Origin: Botryotinia globosa
Taxonomy: Eukaryota > Ascomycota > Leotiomycetes > Helotiales > Sclerotiniaceae
DNA length: 64,000 bases
Assembly (NCBI GenBank): GCA_014898425.1
Contig: RCSZ01000004.1
Location: 558,001 to 622,000, forward strand
Direction of reading: 5' to 3'
Shown piece after piece: positions 23,350 to 33,317 of the stretch. The notes under the pieces are model-generated. The model worked only from the letters and a program-made list of their open reading frames with translations. It was not told the DNA's origin and ran no database searches. Numbering within the stretch: position 1 is the first letter of the stretch; each line of letters begins with the position of its first letter. The position numbers were made by a program, and so were the translations under genes.

Positions 23350-24636
23350 ATGTCTTACAAATTTTTCGGAAATTGTAGCCTCACAGACCCTATCCCTCTC
23401 CTCTCTCCCAATAGAATTGCTCGTCTTCGGGAACTTCAACCTGTATGTTACCATGTAATCAGAATCTACTTGGATTCTGATGCCATGCTCTTACTGATGT
23501 ATGCCTGATACAGTTTTTAAGTGAATTTGATAACCGAAACCCCCCTTTTCCTGAATTCGATATTGGAAATGCATTTCATACGTTCAAGAAGAGTGAAACT
23601 GCCCTCTGGAACCCACCTCATGACCCCAGAACCATGGTACGACCCTTCGGATCCGCCCAATCGAGGCTTGCGATACATTTGCACTATCTCACATATAAAG
23701 GAAAATCGATATACAATGGTGAAATTGTGGAGAAAACTTCTCCCTGCACACGGATGGTGCTAGTTGCTGGGTTTGACTCCCAACAATGTTTCTGGGTCAA
23801 TAGTCATCCATGGAGAGAGAAGCACCCTTTTGATCCTTCAAAATATCCTAAAGAAATTCTCGCTTCTCACAAATCCTTCCTACAAGACACCATTTATATA
23901 TGGCAGCAAAGGTGGAGATTGTCTTCGGAGTGTCCAATGAAAAGAGTATAAAAGCAGAATATGAACAATTTCTAGAAGAATTTACTCTCTGGGATGAGGC
24001 TAAGACCTCAATATACATACAATGGTCAACCTCAAGAACTTCCATATGCAAATTTTTACTTTTTGTAGCCCATCCGCATCATTTTTTCTTCAATTTCGAT
24101 ATGAATTTAGCGATCAAAACTGATGGATTGATGAAGGTTGCTGCAGCATTTGGTAAAATCAAAAGAAATGAGAAAGAGGAGAACTATTTTGTATGGCGAA
24201 GCCAACAACATATTACCAATGGACCTAGTTTGAAACGACCTGGAAAAGTGTTTGATAGAAAAGAAACTGGTCGACTAAGACCTCGCAAAGGTCTAGAATA
24301 TACTGCAAAATCGGATCAATATCTTGAGTTTCCTATCGAAACTAGTTTGGAAGTGAAATGTACCGAGTGTGGTCTGAAAAACATCGATTCTGCCCCAGCA
24401 TTCTGGAAAACAGATTCTAGATTTTACGTTATACGAAGAAAAGACTGGTGTAAAGGATGTGCGAAGAGTGGAGAAATCAATGATGTACCCACAGATCCTA
24501 CTATTCCTTGGATGAATCTCTTTACAAAGATGAAGATTACTATCGAGATTGGGAATTTGAAGAAAAACTTGAGCGCTATGATAGATACCGCAAGCATATG
24601 AGACTTTTGGGCCAATTGGGTATCCCTAAAGCCTGA
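23350..24636 (+). pseudogene. Frameshifted hypothetical gene with CxxC...CxxC motif
   Basis: A coding-like region interrupted by two frame changes. It opens MSYKFFGNCSLTDPIPLL, splices a 71-nt intron (23443-23513, GTATGT...ACAG, phase 0), and runs in frame to about 23908 (FLQDTIYIWQQ). There the frame ends at 23951, while the next frame carries VEIVFGVSNEKSIKAEYEQF onward. That second frame holds CTEC (24359-24370) and CKGC (24449-24460), a possible zinc ribbon. Near 24510 the coding signal moves frame again to DESLYKDEDYYRDWEFEE and ends IPKA-stop at 24636. I found no GT-AG intron that fixes either shift; each looks like the loss of one base in a short homopolymer. It is a decaying gene or a place with sequencing errors. 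Function unknown. Confidence 0.55.
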
Positions 24637-26185
24637 CATTTGACCTACTTTACAAAGCTACATCAATACGGATAACTTAATTCTTCTTTTATCTTTCAAA
24701 TCCTTTCTTTCTGCTAGTGAAATGAACTCCCTTGTGTTGGATACCCTCACGCATGGTTTTCTGTTTGTGGGTATTTGAGTTGCATTTAACAAACTGTTCA
24801 GTATTGACTGCTGTTAACCCAAATATTAACACCATCCTGCTTATGCTGACCTGAATATCAGATAATCCAAGAGATAGGACTCAGACGAGTAGTTCAAGTC
24901 CCAATTCATTCTCACTATAACTGCGTTTAATACTTTCTATACTCGAAGAGATGTAAAATTCAAGTTTCGGTTTATTGATAACAATGAATACATTTGAATC
25001 TTCCACACCCGAAGAGAGAATTGCATCTGAAATGAAAACGTTTCTAGATCGACAACATTAGGGATGATCTCGTAGTTTGACTCGGACACAACGAATCCTG
25101 ACACGAAGTCAAACATTCTACTCTTACATAACTTTAGCGAGATTTGGTACCTTTTCATCCATTTGCAATCAATCATCAGTTGTCGTCATTAGCAAACTCT
25201 TATGAGCGAGCATTCATGATGTGCCATTGTAGCCAGACAGGGACAATACCGTACGCTCACCTATACATTTACACAGACGAGAACGATGTACATCTACACC
25301 AGCATAAATCCGAGTATACCCCTTTTCCCATCACATCTGCTCTTTTCTCAGTTACTAAAGCACAAGTAAGCAATCCAACACCATCAAATTCAAAGTAATA
25401 CACCAAGAACTTCAATACAAAAGGATCTTTGAAGTAGAACAATATATAAAAGCTCTACACACATGATAACCCTCAATAACAAAATGATGATATGCTATTC
25501 AAAAGACATTCGGGAGGAATAGCTAGCTTGTTTACATATCCTTATCTAATACAACGGCTGACGAGTTTAAGCTCTAGGGAGCTAGCATTGCGAATCTTTG
25601 AATGAGAGTATAAGTTATAACACCATTTCACCTCTTCACTGTACACCAAACTAACAGCGAATTGATGATAGTCCATGGAGAATCTATCTACTACCTCCTA
25701 CATACCATCAAAACCCATTATATCACAAAAAACTTATCAATAACCCACCCTCATTACTTCTTTCCCTTATTATTTTTCTTCTCTCTCTCTCTACACACAC
25801 ACACACACACACACCACCACCACCCTCACGAAAATCTCATAGGTACCTACCTACCTACCCACCCCAAAACCCAGCCATTCCAAATCCACAACCTCACAAC
25901 CTCACCAACCCAGAGAAAATCAAAGAACAGGATTTTCACACAACTCCCACTCCATACCCAATCGAAGAGAAATACGAACAAAGATTATCGCTTAGCACTA
26001 ACTAGCAATCAGCATATCCATCCACCTCATCAAGATCTATTTTCCATTTTCGCCAGCCCAATCAACTTTGAACTTACAGGTTTATCAATAACAATAATAA
26101 CAATGACGAAGTATCAATACCAATATCAACATCAATCACAATGAATCTACTGAGAATTTCCTACAAAACTTCAGATACCCACCTA
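24637..26185. other. Intergenic region with simple repeats
   Basis: No supported gene. A 160-codon plus-strand frame (25662-26144) is made largely of simple sequence (a CT run, (AC)n at about 25790-25812, CCTA repeats) and I reject it as coding. Confidence 0.5.
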
Positions 26186-26540
26186 CAGAAAAACTTCGTT
26201 ATACCCGATTGGGATATACCGGAATAATTTCCTCATTTAAATGTTTTTTATATAATGATACCGGATTTTTTAAATATATCAATATACCGAACACTTTTTT
26301 TGTAAATCTAATATAAGTTTTGATAATAAATCTAATTGAATAAGCTTTTTTTTTCTAATTAATAAGCTTGATTTGTTATAATTATATCATATTTTTTTGA
26401 AAGTATTAGAGTTTAGAGTTAAAATTAAATAAAAAATTTGGTTAAAAAGCCACTTAGACTATTATTTTTTATATTGAAATCTTCTTTATATCAGATTTAA
26501 TTAATTGAAAATCTCAGTCTGATATAACCAAGTTTTTCTG
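26186..26540. mobile_element. MITE, Tc1/mariner-like (TA target site)
   Basis: A 355-bp AT-rich segment bounded by inverted repeats. The left end reads CAGAAAAACTTCGTTATA and the reverse complement of the right end reads CAGAAAAACTTGGTTATA, one mismatch in 18, with weaker pairing beyond. The dinucleotide TA lies immediately outside both ends (26184-26185, 26541-26542), the target-site pattern of Tc1/mariner/pogo-type elements. It has no coding capacity, so it is non-autonomous. Confidence 0.78.
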
Positions 26541-26822
26541 TAGTTGGGTAGTTATGATTTGTCGAAAAGGGGGAGGGGAAAAGAATAATACAAAAATATT
26601 AATGTTTCAAATATATTTCATTTATTGTAAGCGAACGACATACCAACTAATTTCATAAAAATCATACTATCCCATTGTCCCATATGATTACTGACCCGAA
26701 GAGATCTATCTCCAGACTATTTTGACGCCCATTTGCAAAAAAAATCATGCGCCGCCTTCCGAGAGATAATATACATATTCGTACTCATTTATTCCTTTGC
26801 GGATCGTCATTCCTTTTCCCCA

Positions 26823-29144
26823 TTAACACCACGTAAAGACGGGGTTTTTGCTTTTGACTGTTTCAAGTCTTTCTACTATAACCTTCCTTTGATTGCCCTC
26901 CATTCCTTCAGCCGCTGCATATCCCAAGTCCCCTTCAAGATCATCGCCATCATACAATGTCTGAACAGCGCCACGACTCCTCGAACTAAATGAGAATCTT
27001 CTCGATTCAAAATGGTTGCCATTTGGTGACCTTGCAGGCCCATCATAACTCATACGATTTCTAGAATGTTGAAGGTGTGGTCGATCCGAGAACCTCACTC
27101 CATCCTTGGAAGTATTCTCTCGAGAGAATCCTGTATTTCCAAATGTTGGCTCAGAAGACTCGAGGTCAGGGGAAGGCTCTTCGCTATATCGTAAATCGAA
27201 TCGGTTCGGATTCGGTAATTCTGTAGATGGGCTTGCAAGTCCAAGAAGATCTGGTTGCGGTGCAGGCGCATTGGCGGCACTAATATCCATTTCTTCATCA
27301 AGGCTATTGCGAGCCTCATTACGTCTTCGCATTTCTGCAGAAGGCACCCTCATAGGAACCGCAACAGGTATATCGACAAGATCATCCCAAACACAAACTC
27401 TTGGTCTTCGGGTCAACTCTAAAGGACCGTGGTCTACCGTTTTGAGGGTTTCAACGACATTCCAAGCCTGTCCTTTCATGACAGCAATTTGTCTGGCGAA
27501 CATGCGTTCTTGGAAATCCGCATCTTGACTGAATACCTTCCTCAACTCTAGCTGAGTCTCGCTCCACCATTGCTTTGAAGTGAGCAAGGGAAGAAAGTGA
27601 TCCCGAGTTTTTTGAGAAAACGGTTGTCCAATCAGTGATACAGGTAAGAACAACCATCCAAAGGGGAAACTTCGCCAAGCATCAGGATGCTTCCAAGGCC
27701 ACGATAAACTATTATCAATCGCACCAATAGATATGGTTGGTGCTGCCATTCTAGATGGCGTAGCCGATCTACTTGTAGCTTCCATAGGCTCTTGACTACG
27801 GTAGGGATATGCCGGTAGATGAGACATATTGATGTTATCAGAGCTAGGAACTACTCGTAGTGCGTGGTCTGAGTCTGGATTGGTCCTCATTTGAGGAGGG
27901 TCTGAAACGATGGAAACGCCCTGATTTTCCCAGTCGATTTTGATCATCCAATTATCAAGACCTCTATCCGTATTTCGCATTATATAATCCAATATAACCA
28001 GTTTCTCCAACTCCTCTCGAAATGATTGTTGTAATGCATCTGTCCAAGCGAAACGTCGATTTTGATTACCATCTCCGGATCCGGTAGGACTGCTAGCCCC
28101 TGCCCCTTCATTACCCTCGTCTGACTTTGATGAGCCTGGACGGCAAGTCTCTTTCCATCCTCTTTTGTTTCTGTGAGTATCGTTCAATCTAAATGCTCCA
28201 TTTGCATGATCTGGCCAAGGGTGTTCACGGAGGAAGATATTCGCGTCCTTGAACCCTTTGAGGAAGACTTGGAAACTGCCAACCTTTGGAGGTAGAGGCT
28301 TTTTACTCCTGCAAAACTTCCTTCGGTCCCAAAAATCATAATGAAAAGATTTCGAAGATAAATGAACTATGTCGGTGTAGGGCACAAGGTGAGTTCGTAA
28401 CCTACAGTCAAGCGTGTATGCTGCAGCTTCGGAAACATAACTCAAATTGGGAATTAGACATGCTCTGCCAAAGAAGCATGGAAATAAATTGCGATGGATC
28501 CATTTGTTCCATTTCGGATTTCCTGCGGCGTACGGTTCCTCATCCTTCGGTTTGAACACACCGACTACTTTTCCATCACTATTTCGAGCAAAATAACTTC
28601 CAGAACTACCCTGAGATATCATTTTCGGATGCATACCCTGCTCAATCGCAACTCGAACACTTTCAACAACCTCCTCAAATTCCGATTTCGTCATTCGTCC
28701 ATGATCGGGCTCCGATGCCAAAGTATCAGCAGTAACGGGTCGCATGCCTTCCGGTGCTTGAAAAACTGAATGCTGGATTTCCAATTTTTCCTCCTGATGT
28801 GATTTCCCTTTCACTTTATTGATTTTAAACTTGGACGCTATCTCGTCGGCCCATCGTTCCAATCTAGCATTTATAGCTTTGATGTCCACACCGGAGGCAT
28901 TGCTTCCCATACGGCTTCGCCTTCTCGTATGTCCGGACTTTCGATTATTTGTCGGTGAACTGTATCCATCTGTATACATTCCACCATGCGGTCGAGGTTG
29001 TGAAATGGAGGCATATCGTGGTGCGGTTGCTGGTTGTAAGGAAGCATGGCTGGCAGCGAGGGGGTCCTCATCTTCGTCATCGCTGAACTCTTCGGCTTGG
29101 GCAATTTGGGCATAACCCGTGGTAGCTGGTCGAAATCTTGGCAT
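26823..29144 (-). CDS. LSB6: Type II phosphatidylinositol 4-kinase
   Basis: A single exon of 773 residues. After a disordered N-terminus with acidic and Arg-rich patches, the kinase core begins with the Gly/Ser loop ISQGSSGSYFARN (about 176-188) and the ATP-binding lysine in VVGVFKPKDEEPY (K198 or K200). The segment LFPCFFGRACLIPNLSYVSE holds the cysteines that correspond to the palmitoylated CCPCC motif of animal PI4KII; here the spacing is C-FFGRA-C. The catalytic motif is YIMRNTDRGLDNWMIK (about 388-403) and the metal-binding motif ISIGAIDNSLSWPWKHP (about 471-487). Type II enzymes make PI4P on endosome, vacuole and plasma membranes; yeast Lsb6 also binds Las17. An insert of about 70 residues (405-470) separates catalytic and metal motifs. 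The C-terminal 180 residues are disordered. Confidence 0.92.
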   Translation of the reverse strand: MPRFRPATTGYAQIAQAEEFSDDEDEDPLAASHASLQPATAPRYASISQPRPHGGMYTDGYSSPTNNRKSGHTRRRSRMGSNASGVDIKAINARLERWADEIASKFKINKVKGKSHQEEKLEIQHSVFQAPEGMRPVTADTLASEPDHGRMTKSEFEEVVESVRVAIEQGMHPKMISQGSSGSYFARNSDGKVVGVFKPKDEEPYAAGNPKWNKWIHRNLFPCFFGRACLIPNLSYVSEAAAYTLDCRLRTHLVPYTDIVHLSSKSFHYDFWDRRKFCRSKKPLPPKVGSFQVFLKGFKDANIFLREHPWPDHANGAFRLNDTHRNKRGWKETCRPGSSKSDEGNEGAGASSPTGSGDGNQNRRFAWTDALQQSFREELEKLVILDYIMRNTDRGLDNWMIKIDWENQGVSIVSDPPQMRTNPDSDHALRVVPSSDNINMSHLPAYPYRSQEPMEATSRSATPSRMAAPTISIGAIDNSLSWPWKHPDAWRSFPFGWLFLPVSLIGQPFSQKTRDHFLPLLTSKQWWSETQLELRKVFSQDADFQERMFARQIAVMKGQAWNVVETLKTVDHGPLELTRRPRVCVWDDLVDIPVAVPMRVPSAEMRRRNEARNSLDEEMDISAANAPAPQPDLLGLASPSTELPNPNRFDLRYSEEPSPDLESSEPTFGNTGFSRENTSKDGVRFSDRPHLQHSRNRMSYDGPARSPNGNHFESRRFSFSSRSRGAVQTLYDGDDLEGDLGYAAAEGMEGNQRKVIVERLETVKSKNPVFTWC

Positions 29145-29609
29145 ATTAAGTATGATATTTGATTAGTATTGAAGTCGCCATGAAGTAGAATTATTTATGG
29201 TTATGAGGCATTTCCAGGAGCGGTGGAACGAAGCATGTTACAAGCTCTAGATTCACAACATGCCAGGTAGTCACCGTGGTCCCGGGTCGCGTCACTTATC
29301 AATGTCCTTATCCAATCAAAAGGGTGGAGAACACAAGGCTGGAGAACACAAGGCTGAAATGAAAGATTTATCCCCAAAGATATCAAATCATGAAGAAACA
29401 CGATGATTGATAAACTTGTGTCAATTGATGTTCAGTACAATAATGGGTATACTTCTCTGGATATTCCATATCAAATGGAGTCAATTAGATTGAACACCAT
29501 AACACCTGTCCAGACATTGTAACGATGATTGAGTTGAATTGATTTCTATGATATTGGGGCTTTGCGAATTTTATATCTTCTCGTACAATTGATACATTGG
29601 CCAAAGCCC
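29145..29609. other. Intergenic region with a 15-bp tandem repeat
   Basis: Upstream flank of LSB6 and downstream flank of AIM41. The 15-mer GGAGAACACAAGGCT occurs twice in tandem (29326-29340 and 29341-29355). No gene seen. Confidence 0.55.
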
Positions 29610-30214
29610 TTACGATGCTGCCATAATCTCCTTTACTATCTTTGCGACCTCCCCCTTTTCTACATTCTTTTCTCCCAATACTTTAGGAGCAAATACTCTC
29701 TTCAATACATCTCCCATTTGCATCTTTGCTCCCTCAGCCTTCATGCCCTTGACAAGATCCTTGACTGTGTTTCTGATCTCTTCCTCACCAACTGTCTCAA
29801 CACCACTAGCATATTCTTCCAAGACCTTCAATTGTTGTTCTTCTTTCTCAACGAGATCTTCTCTACCTGCTGCCTTGAATTCTTCGCTTGCAGCTCGGCT
29901 GGCACTCGCAGTTTTGCGGAGAAGAGCTAACATTTGCATATCGGTGTTGATGGGCGAGGAAGTTTTAGAGGCATTGAGTGTTTGACTGAGGAGTGATCGA
30001 AGGACTGAGAGTCGATTGCTATCTTTATTTTTCATGGCAGTCTTCATATCATTCCTACCACCAGACTAGTATTAGTACAATTGCCCACTCAAAATAAGAA
30101 CAGCAAACGACATTCCGTGTGTACTGACCTGATCTTCAAGAGCATAGGCGGAGGGGAGCTTGCATAGCAGCGGCAGTAAATCCTCGAAGCTCTAACGGCT
30201 GGTCGTGAAAACAT
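29610..30214 (-). CDS. AIM41: AIM41 / YqeY-like mitochondrial protein
   Basis: Exons are 30129-30214 and 29610-30054 (176 residues); the 74-nt intron (GTCAGT...GTAG) is phase 2 and the junction codon AGG gives KIRNDMKTAMKNKD. The start at 30214 is supported because exon 1 encodes an Arg/Ser-rich, acid-free leader (MFSRPAVRASRIYCRCYA) typical of a mitochondrial presequence. The body matches the YqeY/GatB-tail fold: MKTAMKNKDSNRLSVLRSLL, then REDLVEKEEQQLKVLEEY, and the C-terminal GEKNVEKGEVAKIVKEIM. YqeY domains resemble the tRNA-binding tail of amidotransferase subunit GatB; Aim41 function is not well defined. Confidence 0.9.
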
Positions 30215-31198
30215 TGTTGATATGGGTGAGGGGATTATGAGAATGTAAAGAATTTGGTATAGAGAGCTTGCAAAAAGGGATCTTTGTCTATCTAAAAATT
30301 AAAGGTATTTTGTATTTTTGATTCAAGTCCATTCATTCATTGTCTGCGAAGAAAACGAGGCTCGCCAAAATTATTTTCCCCGACGCTGCGCTGCCTCATA
30401 TATCACATAACACAACATTTGAATGAGTGGACACCTACGTCAAGTGTATAGCACAACAGATATTTGTTACTTTGATACAAATATGTTTGGATTATACTTC
30501 TCTATCCAATACGTTACCACGTTTTCGTGCGGATTATATCAGCGCAAATATAAATAAAGCCATGAAACAAAACAAGTTCTTTGATTCGTTAAAGTCCCCT
30601 TTTAGGTGATCGTCAACTTCCCCGCATCTATTCATCACCTATGAAGAGGGAAGGTTGACCAGCTATTATATGATTATTGTATATCTATTCGTACCTATCA
30701 TATTTCGTTTGCTTTTGTCTAATTCTCTTCCAACTCCAAATATCTAAAATCGATTCCTTGCATGAAGTCCCTTCTTCGAGATTTAACGTCCTTCTACTCC
30801 AACACGAAAGCTCTGTCTGCTCTACATATTTGATTCTATCACCATACTTTGATATATCTCTTGACGCTGTGCCACTCGAGAATCAATGTTGAACAACTAA
30901 CATTTTGGCGTTCGCTGGCACCATTCACCATCAACTTATCGTTCAGCCTCTGACCGCTGACCACTCATAGAGAGACGGATCATCACTCTTTATGTACAAT
31001 CTCTGATGTATATTATCCCTTCGAGTATTAGTCAAGGAACAAACTAACATAAGATCATAGTTGATTGACTACTGAGCATCAATCACAATAGACGGCTTTA
31101 CCTCCATAGCTCGAACCCTGCAGACTAGATCACCAGAGCTTTATCGAGACGAACAAACTCCTGATATACATACCCATCCTCCAACTCCATCGTGAAAA
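30215..31198. other. Intergenic region
   Basis: Divergent space between AIM41 (minus) and the basic ORF (plus). Frames of 60-70 codons have no recognisable content. Nothing else seen. Confidence 0.5.
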
Positions 31199-31711
31199 AT
31201 GCCACTTATTGACGCTTGCCCCGCAACCCATCCACCTTCCAACGAACCTTCCCCTCACCGTGGTCGTAAACGTCGCCGCTCTTCTGCTGCTTCTCCACCA
31301 CCCATAACAACCAGTACATCCACGAATTTTCGAGGTCGAGTTCGTCATCGATCACCTCAAACATCTCACTTGACAACATCCTCACCCCTCAACCCCAAAT
31401 CAACAAACGCAAACGCAACCATGACATCCCCTACAGCCACAGCCCATAAAATCAAATACCAAAAGACTCACGCTACAGCAACGACAACAACTCCCTCCCC
31501 ATCATCATCTCTCCTTTGCTCTCCGCGCTCAAAGACCCGGAGAGGTCAATCACCCTCCCGCTCTCGTAGCAAGGGTCATTCGGCCGATAAGGAGATTCCA
31601 AGGAGAAGACAGAGAACAAGAAGTAGAAGTCGATCTCACAGGGTTGCGATAGATGAAAAGGAGAGCAGCAAGGGAAAAAAGAAAGCTTTATCCGGGACAG
31701 AAAGAGATTGA
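31199..31711 (+). CDS. Hypothetical basic Ser/Arg-rich protein
   Basis: A 170-codon frame starting in good context (AAAAATGCC). It begins MPLIDACPATHPPSNEP, carries a strong basic patch (HRGRKRRRSS) and ends in RS-type repeats (SRSRSKGHSADKE, RRRQRTRSRSRSHR) and a Lys-rich tail. No folded domain is visible; RS and KR clusters would suit a nuclear RNA- or chromatin-associated protein. The C-terminus is uncertain: a second coding-like stretch (MEDDGYDVTVDRLKTQEEFS, 31777-31875) lies downstream in another frame and might belong to the same gene through an unrecognised intron. Confidence 0.42.
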   Translation: MPLIDACPATHPPSNEPSPHRGRKRRRSSAASPPPITTSTSTNFRGRVRHRSPQTSHLTTSSPLNPKSTNANATMTSPTATAHKIKYQKTHATATTTTPSPSSSLLCSPRSKTRRGQSPSRSRSKGHSADKEIPRRRQRTRSRSRSHRVAIDEKESSKGKKKALSGTERD

Positions 31712-32384
31712 GAAAGAGGAGGCTTGGAGTTTTATTTGATTTAATCCGAGGAGAGATACCCACTTGGAATTGACTAATGGAGGATGATGGATACGATGTG
31801 ACGGTTGATCGACTGAAGACCCAAGAAGAATTCTCACTCGAGATCTCTATGAATGACACGCCCCGGAGTATCTGAAGAAAGTTCGGGTTTGGATTGGATG
31901 TATTGTTCGGGTAGCAAGAATTTAGGAGTTCATTCCACTATGGGCTAGGGAGCAAGCACGTAGGCACTGGGCAGATAGGAGTTAGACCTGAATGCATGGG
32001 TTTTTTTCTTCTTCGAGTATAACAATGGCAGTTCGCTCCAAGAAAAGCAAATACCGACAGCAAAATTCAAATACTCTTCTTGATTTACATGCTATTTTTT
32101 ATGGCATTGTACCCCATGCAAATGATATACACCAGCAAAGTCCTCTCTTCCACTTGTACTCCGTCTATTCTTAAATCCCATCCAATTCCAACAAAAAAAC
32201 CCAACCCAAAATTCCCACCAAAATTCCCACCAACAAACCCCACCCATCCATCCGTGCACTCCACCCCACCTGATCCCGCCCGTCACACAACCTCCACCAA
32301 AAATCCAAAAATTCATATACATATATTCCGATCCCATCCTCCACACCATCAAATAGGACAAACATCCTATCATACAACAATCGC
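31712..32384. other. Region between basic ORF and tRNA-Lys
   Basis: Includes the coding-like frame at 31777-31875 (MEDDGYDVTV... PRSI-stop) noted with the previous gene. The rest, including a C/A-rich stretch at about 32170-32330, shows no gene. Confidence 0.4.
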
Positions 32385-32458
32385 GCCTTGGTGGCACAAT
32401 TGGTTAGCGCGTGGGCCTTTTAAGCCCAAGGTTGAGGGTTCGAGCCCCTCCTGAGGCG
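32385..32458 (+). tRNA. tRNA-Lys(UUU), no intron
   Basis: Acceptor GCCTTGG (32385-32391) pairs with CTGAGGC (32451-32457), discriminator G. D-arm GGCACAATTGGTTAGC, anticodon stem TGGGC/GCCCA with loop CTTTTAA (anticodon TTT), and T-arm GAGGG-TTCGAGC-CCCTC are complete. A T5 run at 32462-32466 provides the Pol III stop. Confidence 0.95.
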
Positions 32459-33317
32459 AAATTTTTGCTTTTTGGGGGATTGGGGGGGGGGGGGCGGTGA
32501 TCTTTTATAGGTATCCATCTATCATCTGTCGATATTCTGTAGACTAGAGAGGTAGACAGACAGGTTTGCATAGTTAGCTAATGAATTAATAAATGAGTGA
32601 TTGAAATTTTGCAGATTTTTGATGAGTTTGGAAGGAAGGGCCAGGAAATGAATGAGTGGATTCCTCTTCATGGATCGATGGTCTTGAGACTGGCCTGGTG
32701 GAGTTGTTGGATGAAGTGAGTGGGGTTTTGACGAAGAGAATGATGGGAAATCCCTACCGGTATTCCGGTTGTTATACTGACACTAATATTCGCAGCCTCA
32801 AATTGCCATCAGGCAAATATGAGATTATTGGCGTCTTTCGGTGGCATAAGTGTATTACTGGGACTCTAGCCGTTGGTTTCAATATTCAGCATATATCATG
32901 GAGAAATTCGAAACTATTCAATGGACTATTCTCGTTTTTAGGATTTTTTGGGTTCGGAGGACATGGAGTGAATTCACGTCATCATATTGTTATTACATGT
33001 TATCATAGTTTCACCAGTTCACAAGGTACCATTATTAAATGTCATCAAGTCATGTTTTTGAAATCCTTCATTTCGCCATGCTGCTAAATACATGAAGACT
33101 CGAAATGAAAACAGAAGCTCAAGAAATGTAAAAAGGCTCATCTGTCTATCACATTGCGTGCGGCTAGCTTTTTATACCAAATTGGCTATTAAGCCGAAGT
33201 GGTCGACGAGCGTTCGCTCAGAAAATCATGAAAGCGCCGGAGCTTGAGATAATCTTGATGTGAAATGTGCATGGGAATATGGAAAGGGCGGTATCTTTTA
33301 TTTTGGAAATTCGTTCT
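32459..33317. other. Intergenic region between tRNA-Lys and EF2
   Basis: A G-rich run of about 14 G lies near 32480-32495. A plus-strand frame at 32656-33087 has some coding-like residues (ETGLVELLDEVSGVLTKRMM) but starts only at GTG, lacks a domain and loses its character after 32760. No gene is called. The part nearest 33318 is EF2 3' UTR. Confidence 0.45.

Noticed and set aside
25780..25815. CRISPR-like regular repeats
   Set aside because: This and other repetitive spots are contiguous microsatellites without unique spacers; a CRISPR array is not expected in a fungal nucleus.
25662..26144. 160-codon plus-strand ORF
   Set aside because: Composed mostly of CT, AC and CCTA simple repeats; no domain and no splice or start support.
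32656..33087. 143-codon plus-strand frame near tRNA-Lys
   Set aside because: It begins only at GTG directly after a stop, has no recognisable domain and only its first 35 residues look protein-like.
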